Shown: piece by piece, positions 21,675 through 30,129 of the stretch | Position numbering within the stretch: the first letter of the stretch is position 1 | How the letters are laid out: each line of letters starts with the position of its first letter | NCBI RefSeq assembly: GCF_029887935.1 | Contig: NZ_JARXRO010000020.1 | Span: 105,588 to 169,587 of the forward strand | Origin: Luteimonas kalidii | GTDB taxonomy: Bacteria; Pseudomonadota; Gammaproteobacteria; Xanthomonadales; Xanthomonadaceae | Direction: 5' to 3' | Length of the DNA stretch: 64,000 nucleotides | The notes under the pieces: generated by a model | The model's input: only the letters and a program-made list of their open reading frames with translations | What the model was told of the DNA's origin: nothing | Database searches by the model: none | Made by a program: the position numbers and the translations under genes

Positions 21675-22444
21675 GGGCCGTCGCTGGCTTCCGCGTCGGC
21701 GTCGGCCCCGGACCTCGGCGCGACCATGCGCGCGGCGAGGATCCCGGCCTCGTACAGCAGGCACATCGGGATCGCCAGCATCAGCTGCGACACCACGTCG
21801 GGCGGCGTGATGATCGCCGACAGCACGAACATGCCGACCACCGCGTAGCCGCGCCATTCGCGCAGCTGGGCGGGCGTCACCCAGCCCAGCAGCACCAGGA
21901 TCACCAGCGCGACCGGCAGCTCGAAGCTGATGCCGAAGGCGAGGAAGATCACCAGCACGAAGTTCAGGTAGGCGTTGATGTCGGTCATCATCGCGACGCC
22001 GTCGGGCGTGACCGCGGTGAGGAAACCGAACACCGCCGGCAGCACGAGGAAGAACGCGAACGCGCAGCCGGCGTAGAACAGCGCCACCGCCGAGACCAGC
22101 AGCGGCAGCGCCAGCCGCTTCTCGCGCTTGTACAGGCCGGGCGCGACGAATGCCCAGGCCTGGTAGAGCAGCCACGGCATGGTCACCAGCACCGCCGCGA
22201 ACAGGGCCAGCTTGAGCGGGGCGAAGAACGGCGAGGCGACTTCCACCGCGATCAGCTGCGCGCCCTCGGGCAGCTTGTCCAGCAGCGGCTGCGCGAACCA
22301 GCCGTAGAGCCGGTTGGCGAACGGCAGCAGCGCGAACAGCGCGATCGCCAAGCCCACGATCGCGCGCAGCAGGCGGCTGCGCAGCTCGACCAGGTGCTCG
22401 ATCAGGCTGCTGGCGCCGTCGTCGTGTTCAGCGTCCACGGCCAT
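21671..22444 (-). CDS. tatC: Twin-arginine translocase subunit TatC
   Basis: 257 residues with six transmembrane helices. Family markers are visible: SLIEHLVELRSRLLRAI at the N-terminus (9-29), the P-FFAPLKLALF region, LYKREKRLALPLL (104-116) and FGISFELPVALVILVLLGW (170-188, with the conserved Glu). TatC is the receptor for twin-arginine signal peptides. The start at 22444 gives the standard N-terminus and overlaps tatB by 17 nt. Confidence 0.97.
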   Translation of the reverse strand: MAVDAEHDDGASSLIEHLVELRSRLLRAIVGLAIALFALLPFANRLYGWFAQPLLDKLPEGAQLIAVEVASPFFAPLKLALFAAVLVTMPWLLYQAWAFVAPGLYKREKRLALPLLVSAVALFYAGCAFAFFLVLPAVFGFLTAVTPDGVAMMTDINAYLNFVLVIFLAFGISFELPVALVILVLLGWVTPAQLREWRGYAVVGMFVLSAIITPPDVVSQLMLAIPMCLLYEAGILAARMVAPRSGADADAEASDGP

Positions 22445-23033
22445 CGTCCGGATCCGTGTCGTGAGCGAAACCGGGCAATCCGGCCTGGCGCGGTGGTTCG
22501 GCGGGGGCGGGTGTCTCGCGCAGCGGTGCGTCTTCTGCGCCGGTCGACGCATCTGCGGGCGCCGGCGCCTCCCCGGCGTCGGTCGCGTCCTCGTGCGCCA
22601 GCGGCGGCGGATCCGTGGCGGGCGGGGCGTCGAAGCGCCGCGCGCGCGTCGCGGCTTCTTCCTGCGCGGCAGCGGGCAACGATGGGGCAGCCGCTGTAGC
22701 GCCGGGTGCGCCGCTCGCCTGGCGGCGCATGCTCTCGATCTCGCGCCGCGCCTCCGCCTCGGCCGCGCGCACCTTCGCCTGCACTTCGTCCTCGGTCTCG
22801 CGCATCGTGTCCTGCAGCCGCGAAGCGGCCTGCTTCGCATCGTGCAGGCTGCGCTTGAGTTCCTCGGCTGCCAGCTCGCGCTCGAGTTCGGACTTCACCG
22901 AGAACCATTGCGCGCGCGCGCGCCGCACCCACAGCCCGGCGAAGCGCGCCGCCTTGGGCAGGCGCTCGGGACCGAGCACGACCAGTGCGACCACCGCGAT
23001 CAGCAGCAGTTCGGTGAAGCCGATGTCGAACAT
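22428..23033 (-). CDS. tatB: Sec-independent translocase protein TatB
   Basis: 201 residues. The N-terminal helix MFDIGFTELLLIAVVALVVLGPERLP carries the conserved Glu8 and the GPERLP hinge, followed by an amphipathic helix and a charged coiled-coil-like stretch (60-110), then a long Ala/Pro-rich, low-complexity tail (about 110-201) that is probably disordered. TatB works with TatC in substrate recognition. The tail is longer than in E. coli TatB, as is common in high-GC relatives. Confidence 0.96.
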   Translation of the reverse strand: MFDIGFTELLLIAVVALVVLGPERLPKAARFAGLWVRRARAQWFSVKSELERELAAEELKRSLHDAKQAASRLQDTMRETEDEVQAKVRAAEAEARREIESMRRQASGAPGATAAAPSLPAAAQEEAATRARRFDAPPATDPPPLAHEDATDAGEAPAPADASTGAEDAPLRETPAPAEPPRQAGLPGFAHDTDPDDGRGR

Positions 23034-23057
23034 GGCGGCGGCCGCGGTTGCGCGGCG

Positions 23058-23300
23058 TCAGCGCGAGACGGTGTCGTCCTGCCGGGGCTTGCCCGACACG
23101 GTGTCTTCGCGTTCCTGCGGCCTGGACGTCGACTGGTGGTCGAGTTCGCCGGCCGGCTTGTCGTCGTCGGCCACGCCCTTCTTGAAGCCCTTCACCGCCT
23201 CGCCCAGGTCGCGGCCGGCGCCGCGCAGGCGCTTGGTGCCGAACACCAGCAGCACCACGACCAGCACGATCAGCCAATGCCAGATGCTGAAACTACCCAT
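23058..23300 (-). CDS. tatA: Sec-independent translocase protein TatA
   Basis: 80 residues: one transmembrane helix ([21 protein letters not shown], 4-24), the FG-T/K-RL hinge, an amphipathic helix [17 protein letters not shown] and a polar tail. TatA oligomers form the protein-conducting part of the Tat system. The start at 23300 (MGSFSIWHW) matches the family. It is the first gene of tatA-tatB-tatC-RDD. A TATCCT hexamer on the minus strand (near 23339-23334) is a weak -10 candidate. Confidence 0.96.
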   Translation of the reverse strand: MGSFSIWHWLIVLVVVLLVFGTKRLRGAGRDLGEAVKGFKKGVADDDKPAGELDHQSTSRPQEREDTVSGKPRQDDTVSR

Positions 23301-23414
23301 TGCATGTTCCCGCGAAACCGTGAGGAAGGACTCAGGATACTCCACCCGGTCCGGTGCGAACGTGCCACAGGTCCGGGGCCGGACGGCACCCGGCCGGGCG
23401 GCGGTCGGGCGCGG

Positions 23415-24314
23415 TCAGGGCGTTTCCGGCAATGGTTCGACGGTGGCGGGATTGTCCTGAACCGGTTCGAACGGCTGCGGCACCGGATCGGTGGCCGGAG
23501 GCGGGGACAGCGGCGCGGTGGAGGTGGTGGCTGGCGCCGGCCCATTCGCGACGGACGTGGCGACCGGCGCCGGGGCGGGCGCGCCGCCGGTTCCGCGCGC
23601 CACGCGCGCGGCCGCGGTGGCTTCCTCCAGCTGGTCGCGGAAGGCGACCACGGCGTTCGAGGGCGCCTGGGGGGCGCGGCCCTCGAACACCATGCGCGCC
23701 GTGGTGTTGGTGCCGTAGACCGCCTGGTTGGCATCGTCGTCGATCTGCAGCACCGCACCATCGAGCGCGACACCGGCGAACAGGCCGCGCGCGCGCGACC
23801 ACGACCAGATCTCGGCCTTGAGCTGGCCGTCGGTGGCGGCCGCGGCGTTGCGGCCCACCGGACCTGCGGCCACGCCGGCATCGGCGCCCAGCGTGACCTT
23901 GCCGTTGACGATCGACTCCAGGCTGCGGTCGTTGCGGAACACCAGCACCACGTCGGCCGACTGCACCCCGGCCTGGAACCCGATGCTGCCGCCGGTGAGC
24001 TTGACGAAGCTGGGGCTGGACCAGGTGCCGTCGGGCGATTTCACCGAGAGCAGCCCGTGGCCGCGGCGGCCGCCGAGCACCAGCCCGACCTTGAGCGTAT
24101 CGGGGATGACCACGATCGCGCGCGCCTCGTCCAGCAGCTTGTCCGGGATCGCCGACTCGGGAATCGCCTGGACTTCGTTGAGGACCCGCAGCGCATTGCC
24201 CGCGCGCGCGTCCTCTTCCGGGCCGGCGACCGCGCCGCCGGCGGCGAGCGACAGGGCGAGCAGCACGGCGATCAGCGACTTGCGCGGCGCGAGGGCCGGA
24301 CGGAAACGGGGCAT
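23415..24314 (-). CDS. SYLF/Ysc84-domain protein (lipid-binding YSC84 family)
   Basis: 299 residues. A signal peptide (about 1-32, ending AAGGAVAG) precedes a SYLF domain (about 40-215): LLDEARAIVVIPDTLKVGLVLGGRRGHGLL, GGSIGFQAGVQSADVVLVF and TLGADAGVAAGPVGRNAAAATDG are diagnostic. Eukaryotic SYLF domains bind phosphoinositides; the bacterial proteins are periplasmic and of unknown function. The last 80 residues are a Pro/Ala/Thr-rich disordered tail. GGAG about 7 nt upstream supports the start. Confidence 0.88.
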   Translation of the reverse strand: MPRFRPALAPRKSLIAVLLALSLAAGGAVAGPEEDARAGNALRVLNEVQAIPESAIPDKLLDEARAIVVIPDTLKVGLVLGGRRGHGLLSVKSPDGTWSSPSFVKLTGGSIGFQAGVQSADVVLVFRNDRSLESIVNGKVTLGADAGVAAGPVGRNAAAATDGQLKAEIWSWSRARGLFAGVALDGAVLQIDDDANQAVYGTNTTARMVFEGRAPQAPSNAVVAFRDQLEEATAAARVARGTGGAPAPAPVATSVANGPAPATTSTAPLSPPPATDPVPQPFEPVQDNPATVEPLPETP

Positions 24315-24460
24315 CGGGGACTCCAGCAGAGGGGCGGGCACCGCGCGTCGCGGCGACGGCTCAGGCTAGTGACGGGGCAATGAATCGCGGATGAGTTGTC
24401 CGGGGCGGATCGCAGCGTCGCCGTCGCCGCCGTGCGCCCCGGCGCGCGCCCTGCCATCCT

Positions 24461-25516
24461 ATGCCGATGACGACCACCGCCCCCGCGACCGCCCCCGCGA
24501 CCGCCCCCGAGACCGCCCCCGAGACCGCCCCCGAGACCGCCCCCGACACCGCCGTGCTGGTGGTCAACCTCGGCACCCCGGAGGCGCCGACGCCCGCCGC
24601 GGTGCGGCGCTATCTCGGCGAGTTCCTGTCCGATCCGTTCGTGGTGCAGATCCCGAAGCTGTTCTGGTGGCCGCTGCTGTACGGCGTGATCCTGCCGCTG
24701 CGGTCGCCGCGCGTGGCGAAGAAGTACGCCGGGATCTGGATGGAGGGCGGCTCGCCGCTGGCGGTGCACACCCGGCGCCTGGCCGCGGCCCTGCAGCCGC
24801 GCCTGCCGGAGGTGGCGGTGCTGCACGCGATGCGCTACGGCGAGCCGGCGCAGACCGCGCGGCTGCGCGAACTGGAAGCCGCGGGCGTGCGTCGCGTGCT
24901 GGTACTGCCGTTGTACCCGCAGTATTCGTCCACCACCACCGGCACCGTCGCCGCACTGGCGCGCTGCACCCGCGGCAGCCTGGACCTGCGCGTGATCGAG
25001 GACTACGCCACCGACCCGGGCTGGGTGGAGGCGGTCGCCGGCTCGATCCGCGCCCACTGGCAGGCCAACGGCCGCGCCGAGCGGCTGCTGTTTTCCTTCC
25101 ACGGCCTGCCGCAGCGGCTGGTCGACGCTGGCGATCCCTACGAGACGCAGTGCGAGGCCAGCGTCGCCGCGCTGGCGCGCGCGCTGTCGCTGGGTCCGGA
25201 CGACTATCTGCTGGCCTACCAGTCGCGCTTCGGCCGCGAACGCTGGCTCGGGCCCGCGACCGACGACACCCTGCGCGGACTCGCCGGATCCGGCGTGCGC
25301 ACCGTCGACGTGGTGTGCCCGGGCTTCGCGGCCGATTGCCTGGAGACGCTGGAGGAGATCGCGATCGAGAACGCGGAGCTGTTCCACGCCGCCGGCGGTC
25401 AGGCGTTGCGCTACATCCCGTGCCTGAACGACGCGCCGGCCCATGCCGATGCGCTCGCCGCCCTGGTGCGGCGCGAACTAGCGGCGTGGGACCACGTGGA
25501 CGCCGCGAGTTCCTGA
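24461..25516 (+). CDS. hemH: Ferrochelatase with a repetitive N-terminal extension
   Basis: 351 residues. HemH inserts Fe2+ into protoporphyrin IX, the last step of haem synthesis. The core begins at [13 protein letters not shown] (residue 31) and includes [10 protein letters not shown] with catalytic His214, the [11 protein letters not shown] loop and a later TLEEI segment with the conserved Glu. The first 30 residues are an added TAP(A/E/D) repeat encoded by a 12-bp tandem repeat (24476-24547). The start is uncertain: ATGs at 24461 and 24467 are both possible and neither has a Shine-Dalgarno. The stop overlaps the next gene (TGATG). Confidence 0.95.
   Translation: MPMTTTAPATAPATAPETAPETAPETAPDTAVLVVNLGTPEAPTPAAVRRYLGEFLSDPFVVQIPKLFWWPLLYGVILPLRSPRVAKKYAGIWMEGGSPLAVHTRRLAAALQPRLPEVAVLHAMRYGEPAQTARLRELEAAGVRRVLVLPLYPQYSSTTTGTVAALARCTRGSLDLRVIEDYATDPGWVEAVAGSIRAHWQANGRAERLLFSFHGLPQRLVDAGDPYETQCEASVAALARALSLGPDDYLLAYQSRFGRERWLGPATDDTLRGLAGSGVRTVDVVCPGFAADCLETLEEIAIENAELFHAAGGQALRYIPCLNDAPAHADALAALVRRELAAWDHVDAASS
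24476..24547 (+). repeat. Six-copy 12-bp tandem repeat inside hemH
   Basis: Six consecutive 12-nt units of the form ACCGCCCCCG(C/A)(G/C) run from 24476 to 24547, with a partial seventh to 24553. They encode [24 protein letters not shown]. Because the unit is a multiple of three, copy-number change by slippage would alter only the length of the ferrochelatase N-terminus, not the frame. Confidence 0.95.
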
Positions 25517-26385
25517 TGCGCGAGATCACCCTCGACATCGCGATCGGGCGCCTGCACGGCCTGCACCGGGGCGAGGCGGGCCACCCGCGCGTGCTCGCGC
25601 TGCATGGCTGGCTCGACAACGCCGCCAGCTTCGTGCCGCTGGCCGCGCATCTGGATGGCATCGAACTGGTCGCGATCGACCTTCCCGGCCACGGTCGCAG
25701 CGTCCACCTCCCGCCGGGTGCGGACTATTCCTTCGCCGGCGCGGTGCACAGCGTGCTCGATGCCGCCGATGCCCTGGGCTGGGAGCGTTTCGCCCTGCTC
25801 GGCCATTCGATGGGCGCCGGCATCGCCAGCCTGGTCGCGGCGGCCTGTCCGGAGCGTGTCGTGCGGCTGGTCGCGATCGAGGCGCTCGGCGCCCTGCCCG
25901 ATACGGCCGGCAATACCGTGCCAAGGCTGCGCGATGCGGTGGCGGCCGGCCGCGCGCTGTCGGGCAAGCGCCTGCGCGTGTTCACCGACCTCGACACGCC
26001 GGTGCGCGCACGCACGCTGGCGCGCACCGGTGCGGTGGACGAGGCGTCGGCGCGGTTGCTGGTCGAACGCGGCGTGCGCGAGGTGCTCGTGGACGACGCA
26101 CGCGTGGGCTGGGAATGGAGCAGCGATCCACGCCTGACCCTGCCGACCATGCTGCGTCCGTCCGAAGACCAGGTGCGCGCGCTGATCGCCGGCATCGCGT
26201 GCCCGACGCGCGTGATCTACGCCGACCCGCCACAACCCTACCTGCCCGAACCGCGCCGCAGCGAGCACGCCGCGCTGTTGCCCGAGGGCCACATGGTCGT
26301 GCTGCCGGGCGGGCATCACCTGCACATGGAACAGCCTGCGGCGGTGGCCGCGGCGATCGGCGGCTTCCTGGCCCGGCGCGACTGA
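25516..26385 (+). CDS. Alpha/beta hydrolase
   Basis: 289 residues of the alpha/beta-hydrolase fold. An oxyanion motif HGWLDN begins at 30, IDLPGHGRS follows, then the nucleophile elbow GHSMG (Ser98), and a late catalytic His in LPGGHHLHMEQP. The closest style is the MhpC/lysophospholipase-like group; the substrate is unknown. The ATG overlaps the hemH stop by one base (TGATG), so translation is coupled to hemH, but no haem-related role is known to me. Confidence 0.88.
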   Translation: MREITLDIAIGRLHGLHRGEAGHPRVLALHGWLDNAASFVPLAAHLDGIELVAIDLPGHGRSVHLPPGADYSFAGAVHSVLDAADALGWERFALLGHSMGAGIASLVAAACPERVVRLVAIEALGALPDTAGNTVPRLRDAVAAGRALSGKRLRVFTDLDTPVRARTLARTGAVDEASARLLVERGVREVLVDDARVGWEWSSDPRLTLPTMLRPSEDQVRALIAGIACPTRVIYADPPQPYLPEPRRSEHAALLPEGHMVVLPGGHHLHMEQPAAVAAAIGGFLARRD

Positions 26386-26465
26386 CTCGCGGCGCACCCG
26401 GTCGTCGATCCTCCGGCGCGGGCAGGCTCCGCGCGACGAGCGCCCGGGCCCCGCGACGGCCGCGT

Positions 26466-26981
26466 CTACTGCACCTGCCGGCGCAGCTGCACGCCGACGA
26501 TCACGCGCGCGTCGCCGTGGTTGCGGTTGAACGAGAGCGTCGCACTGCGCGCGGGCCCGCCGGCGCGCTTCTCGAAGGCGAGCATGGCGGCGTCGGCCGA
26601 GTGCCGGGCCGACAGGGTCTGGGTCCAGCCCTGGGCCCGCATCGACTCGCGTGCGTCGGCGAACAGCGCATCGAGGTGGCCCGGCGCGCTCAGGCTCAGC
26701 ACGCTCGCATCGGGCAGGTCCATCACGCTGTTCACGCGGTAGCCGCGCGGCAGGTAGACATCGCCCGGGAACTGAGCCGGCAGCGGCAGGGCGTCGGGCG
26801 CCGGCCGCGTGCCGGGCGCGTCGCCACCGGCGACGCTGCCGGCATCCACCGAGCCACGCGCGGCGCGCTCGATCGCCGCCTCGGCGATCGGATTGCCGGC
26901 GCGCTGGCAGCCGGCCATCAGCACGGCGGTCGCCAGGACGGCCGCGCACAGGCGCACACCACGGTGGGGAACAGGCGTCAT
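26466..26981 (-). CDS. Hypothetical lipoprotein
   Basis: 171 residues. A signal peptide with lipobox LMAGC puts the lipidated Cys at residue 25. A linker rich in Ala/Gly/Pro (about 30-75) is followed by FPGDVYLPRGYRVNSVMDLPDASVLSLSAPGHLDALFADARESMRAQGW, a compact domain of unknown family. The start at 26981 is chosen because GGAGG lies 7 nt upstream; a further ATG at 27014 is possible. I see no partner genes that suggest a role. Confidence 0.7.
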   Translation of the reverse strand: MTPVPHRGVRLCAAVLATAVLMAGCQRAGNPIAEAAIERAARGSVDAGSVAGGDAPGTRPAPDALPLPAQFPGDVYLPRGYRVNSVMDLPDASVLSLSAPGHLDALFADARESMRAQGWTQTLSARHSADAAMLAFEKRAGGPARSATLSFNRNHGDARVIVGVQLRRQVQ

Positions 26982-27103
26982 CTCACCCCTCCGACGCCCT
27001 GGGGCAGGCGTCATGGGTTCAGAGGGTTAACGCGGAGGACGTGCGCGGGCGGACAGGTTGGCTCGCACGGGCGGCAGCGATGGCAGCCGCGGAGCATGGG
27101 GAT

Positions 27104-27886
27104 TCACCCCAGCAGGACGTGCAGCGCCGCCTTCAGACGGCGGCCCTCGAGCCGGAAGTAGTCGCGTTCCTCGCGCCAGGCCGGACAGCGTGCCTCCACC
27201 TCGCGCCAGAACGCGCGCGAATGGTCGGCATGCAGCAGGTGACAGAGTTCGTGCACCAGCACGTAGCGGAACGCGGACGGACGCCCGAGCACCAGCGCCA
27301 GGTCCAGGGTCAGGGTGCCGTCGGGCGCGAGCGATCCCCACTGCGAGGACAGCACACGCAGCCGGATCCGCGCCGGCGGACGCGGCAGCCCCGGCAGGTA
27401 GGCCGGCAGCCAGCGTCCGATGTCGGCGCGTGCTTCGGCTTCGAGGAAGTCGCGCAGGGCGCGTCCGGCCGCGGCGCTGCCGGCGCGCGCCGGCAATTCG
27501 ATCACCACCGCGTCCGCGTCGCGGCTCGCGCGCGCCATGCGTCCGGCGGTCCATTGCAGCGCGAGTCGCTCGCCGCGCAGCGGCAGCGTGCCGGGCTGCC
27601 CGGGGACGGGCGCGAGCACGTCGTCGACGTGCGGCGCGAGCTGCGCGGTCAGCCAGTCGCGGTGTTCGAGCAGGAAGCGTTCGCCCGCCACCAGGCTGGC
27701 ACGCGGCGGCAGGGTCAGGCGCGCGCCGCGCTCGCCCACGCTCAGCCGCAGCCGCTTGGCGCGCGGATCGCGCACGCGCAGCACGTCGATGCGGCGGCCG
27801 TCGGACAGCACGAAGGCGATGCTGTCGCGCTGCAGGCGCGCGGGGGCGCGGGTCGGGGGCGGAGAGAGACGGAACAGCGAACGCAT
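27104..27886 (-). CDS. YgjP-like (DUF45) metallopeptidase
   Basis: 260 residues. The C-terminal part carries the zinc signature VLVHELCHLLHADHSRAFW: His212, Glu213 and His216 of HExxH plus His222 as the likely third ligand, as in YgjP/SprT-like DUF45 proteins. The N-terminal half is the beta-rich domain with RDPRAKRLRLSV, and SSQWGSLAPDGTLTLDLALVL matches the conserved RWGSC-type stretch. The substrate is unknown. A TAGCAT hexamer ends 6 nt before the ATG and no Shine-Dalgarno is seen. Confidence 0.88.
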   Translation of the reverse strand: MRSLFRLSPPPTRAPARLQRDSIAFVLSDGRRIDVLRVRDPRAKRLRLSVGERGARLTLPPRASLVAGERFLLEHRDWLTAQLAPHVDDVLAPVPGQPGTLPLRGERLALQWTAGRMARASRDADAVVIELPARAGSAAAGRALRDFLEAEARADIGRWLPAYLPGLPRPPARIRLRVLSSQWGSLAPDGTLTLDLALVLGRPSAFRYVLVHELCHLLHADHSRAFWREVEARCPAWREERDYFRLEGRRLKAALHVLLG

Positions 27887-27898
27887 GTGCGAATGCTA
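27887..27898 (-). promoter_or_regulatory. -10-like element directly before the YgjP-like gene
   Basis: On the minus strand TAGCAT (27898-27893), four of six consensus including the key A2 and T6, is followed by TCGCAC and the ATG. The 6-nt spacing and lack of Shine-Dalgarno suggest a leaderless mRNA. Confidence 0.4.
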
Positions 27899-28023
27899 CC
27901 CGCGTTCGTGCAGCATGCGCGCACCTGGCACGCGTTCACGCATCGACGCGCGCCGACCCGTCGCGCACGTGGCGACCATCCCGCGCCGGCGGCGACGCGG
28001 CGCGGCCCACGTCCGGCGCATGT

Positions 28024-28929
28024 CTACGCGTCGGCCCTGGACAGTTTCAGCGCGCCCTCGAGCACCGTGAACAGGCGCGAGAACTCCGCCGCCATCAACG
28101 CGAAGCGCGCGTCGAGTTCGGCCCGCAGGTCCTCGCGGTCGGTCGATTCGAGCTGGTCCACGGCGCCGTCGAGCAGCTTGAACTTGCGCACCACCAGGTC
28201 CTCGCCGAGCACGAACGAGACGTGGTCGTCCAGGGTCAGCGCCAGCCGCGTGACCTGCTTGCCCGATTCCAGGTGCTTGGTGATCTCGTCGCTCTGCAGT
28301 TCCTGGCGCTGGCACTTGACCACGGCGCCGTGCTCGGCCGGATCCTTGAGCTCGCACTCCTCGCCCAGGGACAGGCCCTCGGGCAGCGGATCGCCGGCGA
28401 TCCAGCCGGTCAGCACGTTGCGCGGCGCGACTTCCGCGTTCAGCGGCAGCGCAGGGAAGCTGCCCAGCGCGTTGCGGATCTCCGAGACCACCGCCTCGCC
28501 GGCCTTGCGGCTGGAGGTGTCGACCGCACACACGCCGTGGGCGAGGTCGAGCAGGGCGTCGGTGCGCGAGGGCCGCACGAAGGCGCGCGGCAGCAGTTCG
28601 TGCACCAGATCGTCCTTCATCTGCTTGCGCATCCGGCTGCCGGGGCGGCGGCCCTGCTTCTCCTCCACGTCGGCCAGGCGCTTGGCCAGCATGTCGTTGA
28701 CCACCGAGGACGGCAGCAGCCGGTCCTCGCCACCGACGGTCAGCCACACCGCCTCGCCGATGCGGTGCGAATAGGCCTCGCCTTCGCGTCCGAAGGGCGA
28801 GACGAAGCCGCGCGAGGACAGTTCGAGCGCACCCACCGGCTTGAGCGGGTGTTCGCCCAGCAGGCTTTCCAGGGTGGACAGGTCGAGCGTGGTGGGGAAG
28901 CGGAACAGGGTGAGGTTTCTGAAGAACAT
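28024..28929 (-). CDS. rdgC: Recombination-associated protein RdgC
   Basis: 301 residues, the standard RdgC length. RdgC is a ring-shaped DNA-binding protein that limits RecA activity. The conserved N-terminus MFFRNLTLFRFP, the SRGFVSPFG segment and the C-terminal helical part (FSRLFTVLEGALKL) are visible. No close partner gene. The gap 27887-28023 to the YgjP-like gene holds no further ORF. Confidence 0.96.
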   Translation of the reverse strand: MFFRNLTLFRFPTTLDLSTLESLLGEHPLKPVGALELSSRGFVSPFGREGEAYSHRIGEAVWLTVGGEDRLLPSSVVNDMLAKRLADVEEKQGRRPGSRMRKQMKDDLVHELLPRAFVRPSRTDALLDLAHGVCAVDTSSRKAGEAVVSEIRNALGSFPALPLNAEVAPRNVLTGWIAGDPLPEGLSLGEECELKDPAEHGAVVKCQRQELQSDEITKHLESGKQVTRLALTLDDHVSFVLGEDLVVRKFKLLDGAVDQLESTDREDLRAELDARFALMAAEFSRLFTVLEGALKLSRADA

Positions 28930-29082
28930 GGAGATCCGGGATCGGGGGAATGGGGAAGCGTCTCGGCGGGTCGGCGCGAGACGCGCGCGGAGACAAGTGT
29001 CGTCAGCGCCGTCGCAGCCGCTGCTGGGCCGGAGCGCCGGCCGCCGGCCTGCGCCTGCAACAGGGAGGGAGCAGCGGCACGA

Positions 29083-29988
29083 TCAGTCGTCGCCGCCGCG
29101 GGCGGCGGCGTGCGGTTCGCCGGCGAGCCAGGCGTGCGCGTCGGCCTGCGCGGCGGCGTCGCGACGGCCCAGGGAGAGGAAGTCGAACAGGGCCGGATCG
29201 CTCAGCTGCGAAGGACGGATGTCGCCCAGGGCGCGGGCGATGGTCTCGATCCGCCCGGGCGTGTCGTGCTCCCACTGCGCCATCATCTTCTGCACCTGCT
29301 TGCGCTGCAGGTTCTCCTGCGAGCCGCACAGGTTGCAGGGGATGATCGGGAAGGCCTTCGCCTGCGCGTACGCGGAGATGTCGTCCTCGCGCACGAAGGC
29401 CAGTGGCCGGATCACCACGTGGCGGCCGTCGTCGGACAGCAGCTTGGGCGGCATGCCGCTGAGCTTGGCGTGGAAGAACAGGTTGAGGAAGAAGGTGGCG
29501 ACCAGGTCGTCGCGGTGGTGGCCGAGGGCGATCTTGGTGATGCCGTTCTCCGCCGCCCAGCTGTACAGCGCGCCGCGCCGCAGGCGTGAGCACAGCGAGC
29601 ACATGGTCTTGCCTTCCGGCACCACCCGGCTGACCACCGAGTAGGTGTCCTGCTCGATGATGTGGAAGTCCACGCCGATCGACCGCAAATAGTCCGGCAG
29701 CACGTGTTCGGGGAACTCCGGCTGCTTCTGGTCGAGGTTGACCGCGATCAGCGAGAACGACACCGGCGCCTTGCGCTGCAGCTGCAGCAGGATGTCGAGC
29801 ATGGTGTAGCTGTCCTTGCCGCCGGACAGGCACACCATCACCCGGTCGCCGTCCTCGATCATGCCGAACTCGGCGATGGCCTTGCCGACCTGGTGGCGCA
29901 GGCGCTTGGCCAGCCGGGTGGCCTCGTGCGCGCCGCGGCGGTCGGCGTGGCGCAGGGTCGGCATCGGCAGCGGGAAGACGGTGCTCAT
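29083..29988 (-). CDS. ttcA: tRNA 2-thiocytidine synthetase TtcA
   Basis: 301 residues. TtcA adds sulfur at C32 of some tRNAs using ATP and a [4Fe-4S] cluster. The PP-loop SGGKDS lies at 55-60. Cysteine pairs MCSLC (130, 133) and CNLC (218, 221) match the cluster and sulfur-handling sites. LGHHRDD is also present. The ATG at 29988 has no Shine-Dalgarno; TAAAAT ends 6 nt upstream. The gene is divergent from the alcohol dehydrogenase gene, with an FNR-type box between them. Confidence 0.97.
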   Translation of the reverse strand: MSTVFPLPMPTLRHADRRGAHEATRLAKRLRHQVGKAIAEFGMIEDGDRVMVCLSGGKDSYTMLDILLQLQRKAPVSFSLIAVNLDQKQPEFPEHVLPDYLRSIGVDFHIIEQDTYSVVSRVVPEGKTMCSLCSRLRRGALYSWAAENGITKIALGHHRDDLVATFFLNLFFHAKLSGMPPKLLSDDGRHVVIRPLAFVREDDISAYAQAKAFPIIPCNLCGSQENLQRKQVQKMMAQWEHDTPGRIETIARALGDIRPSQLSDPALFDFLSLGRRDAAAQADAHAWLAGEPHAAARGGDD

Positions 29989-30000
29989 GACGCGATTTTA
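29989..30000 (-). promoter_or_regulatory. -10 element directly before ttcA (probable leaderless start)
   Basis: TAAAAT on the minus strand (30000-29995) matches five of six consensus bases, is followed by CGCGTC and then the ttcA ATG. No Shine-Dalgarno lies in the gap and no clear -35 is visible. Confidence 0.5.
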
Positions 30001-30059
30001 CCGGTGCGCGCATCGCCACGGTCGCCCGCAGGCCACAACGCCGCATTCGCCCGCATTTC

Positions 30060-30073
30060 TTGATCCGGATCAA
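30060..30073. promoter_or_regulatory. Perfect FNR/ANR/CRP-family box upstream of the alcohol dehydrogenase
   Basis: TTGATCCGGATCAA (30060-30073) is a perfect palindrome that matches the FNR consensus TTGAT-N4-ATCAA without mismatch. It sits 56 nt before the adhP start. If it were centred at -41.5, transcription would start near 30108 with a CACACT -10-like hexamer at 30096-30101. It also lies 60 bp from the ttcA -10 and could affect that gene. The regulator itself is not in the window. Confidence 0.75.
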
Positions 30074-30129
30074 CGCGTTCCCGCGGGGCCCGGCCCACAC
30101 TGGCGGCTCACCCCAGCCCTGGAGCACGT

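Noticed and set aside
24391-25515. Open frame reading through hemH in the frame of the hydrolase
   Set aside because: It is the same reading frame as the hydrolase extended upstream; hemH in another frame has all ferrochelatase motifs. The hydrolase starts at 25516 where the TGATG overlap lies.
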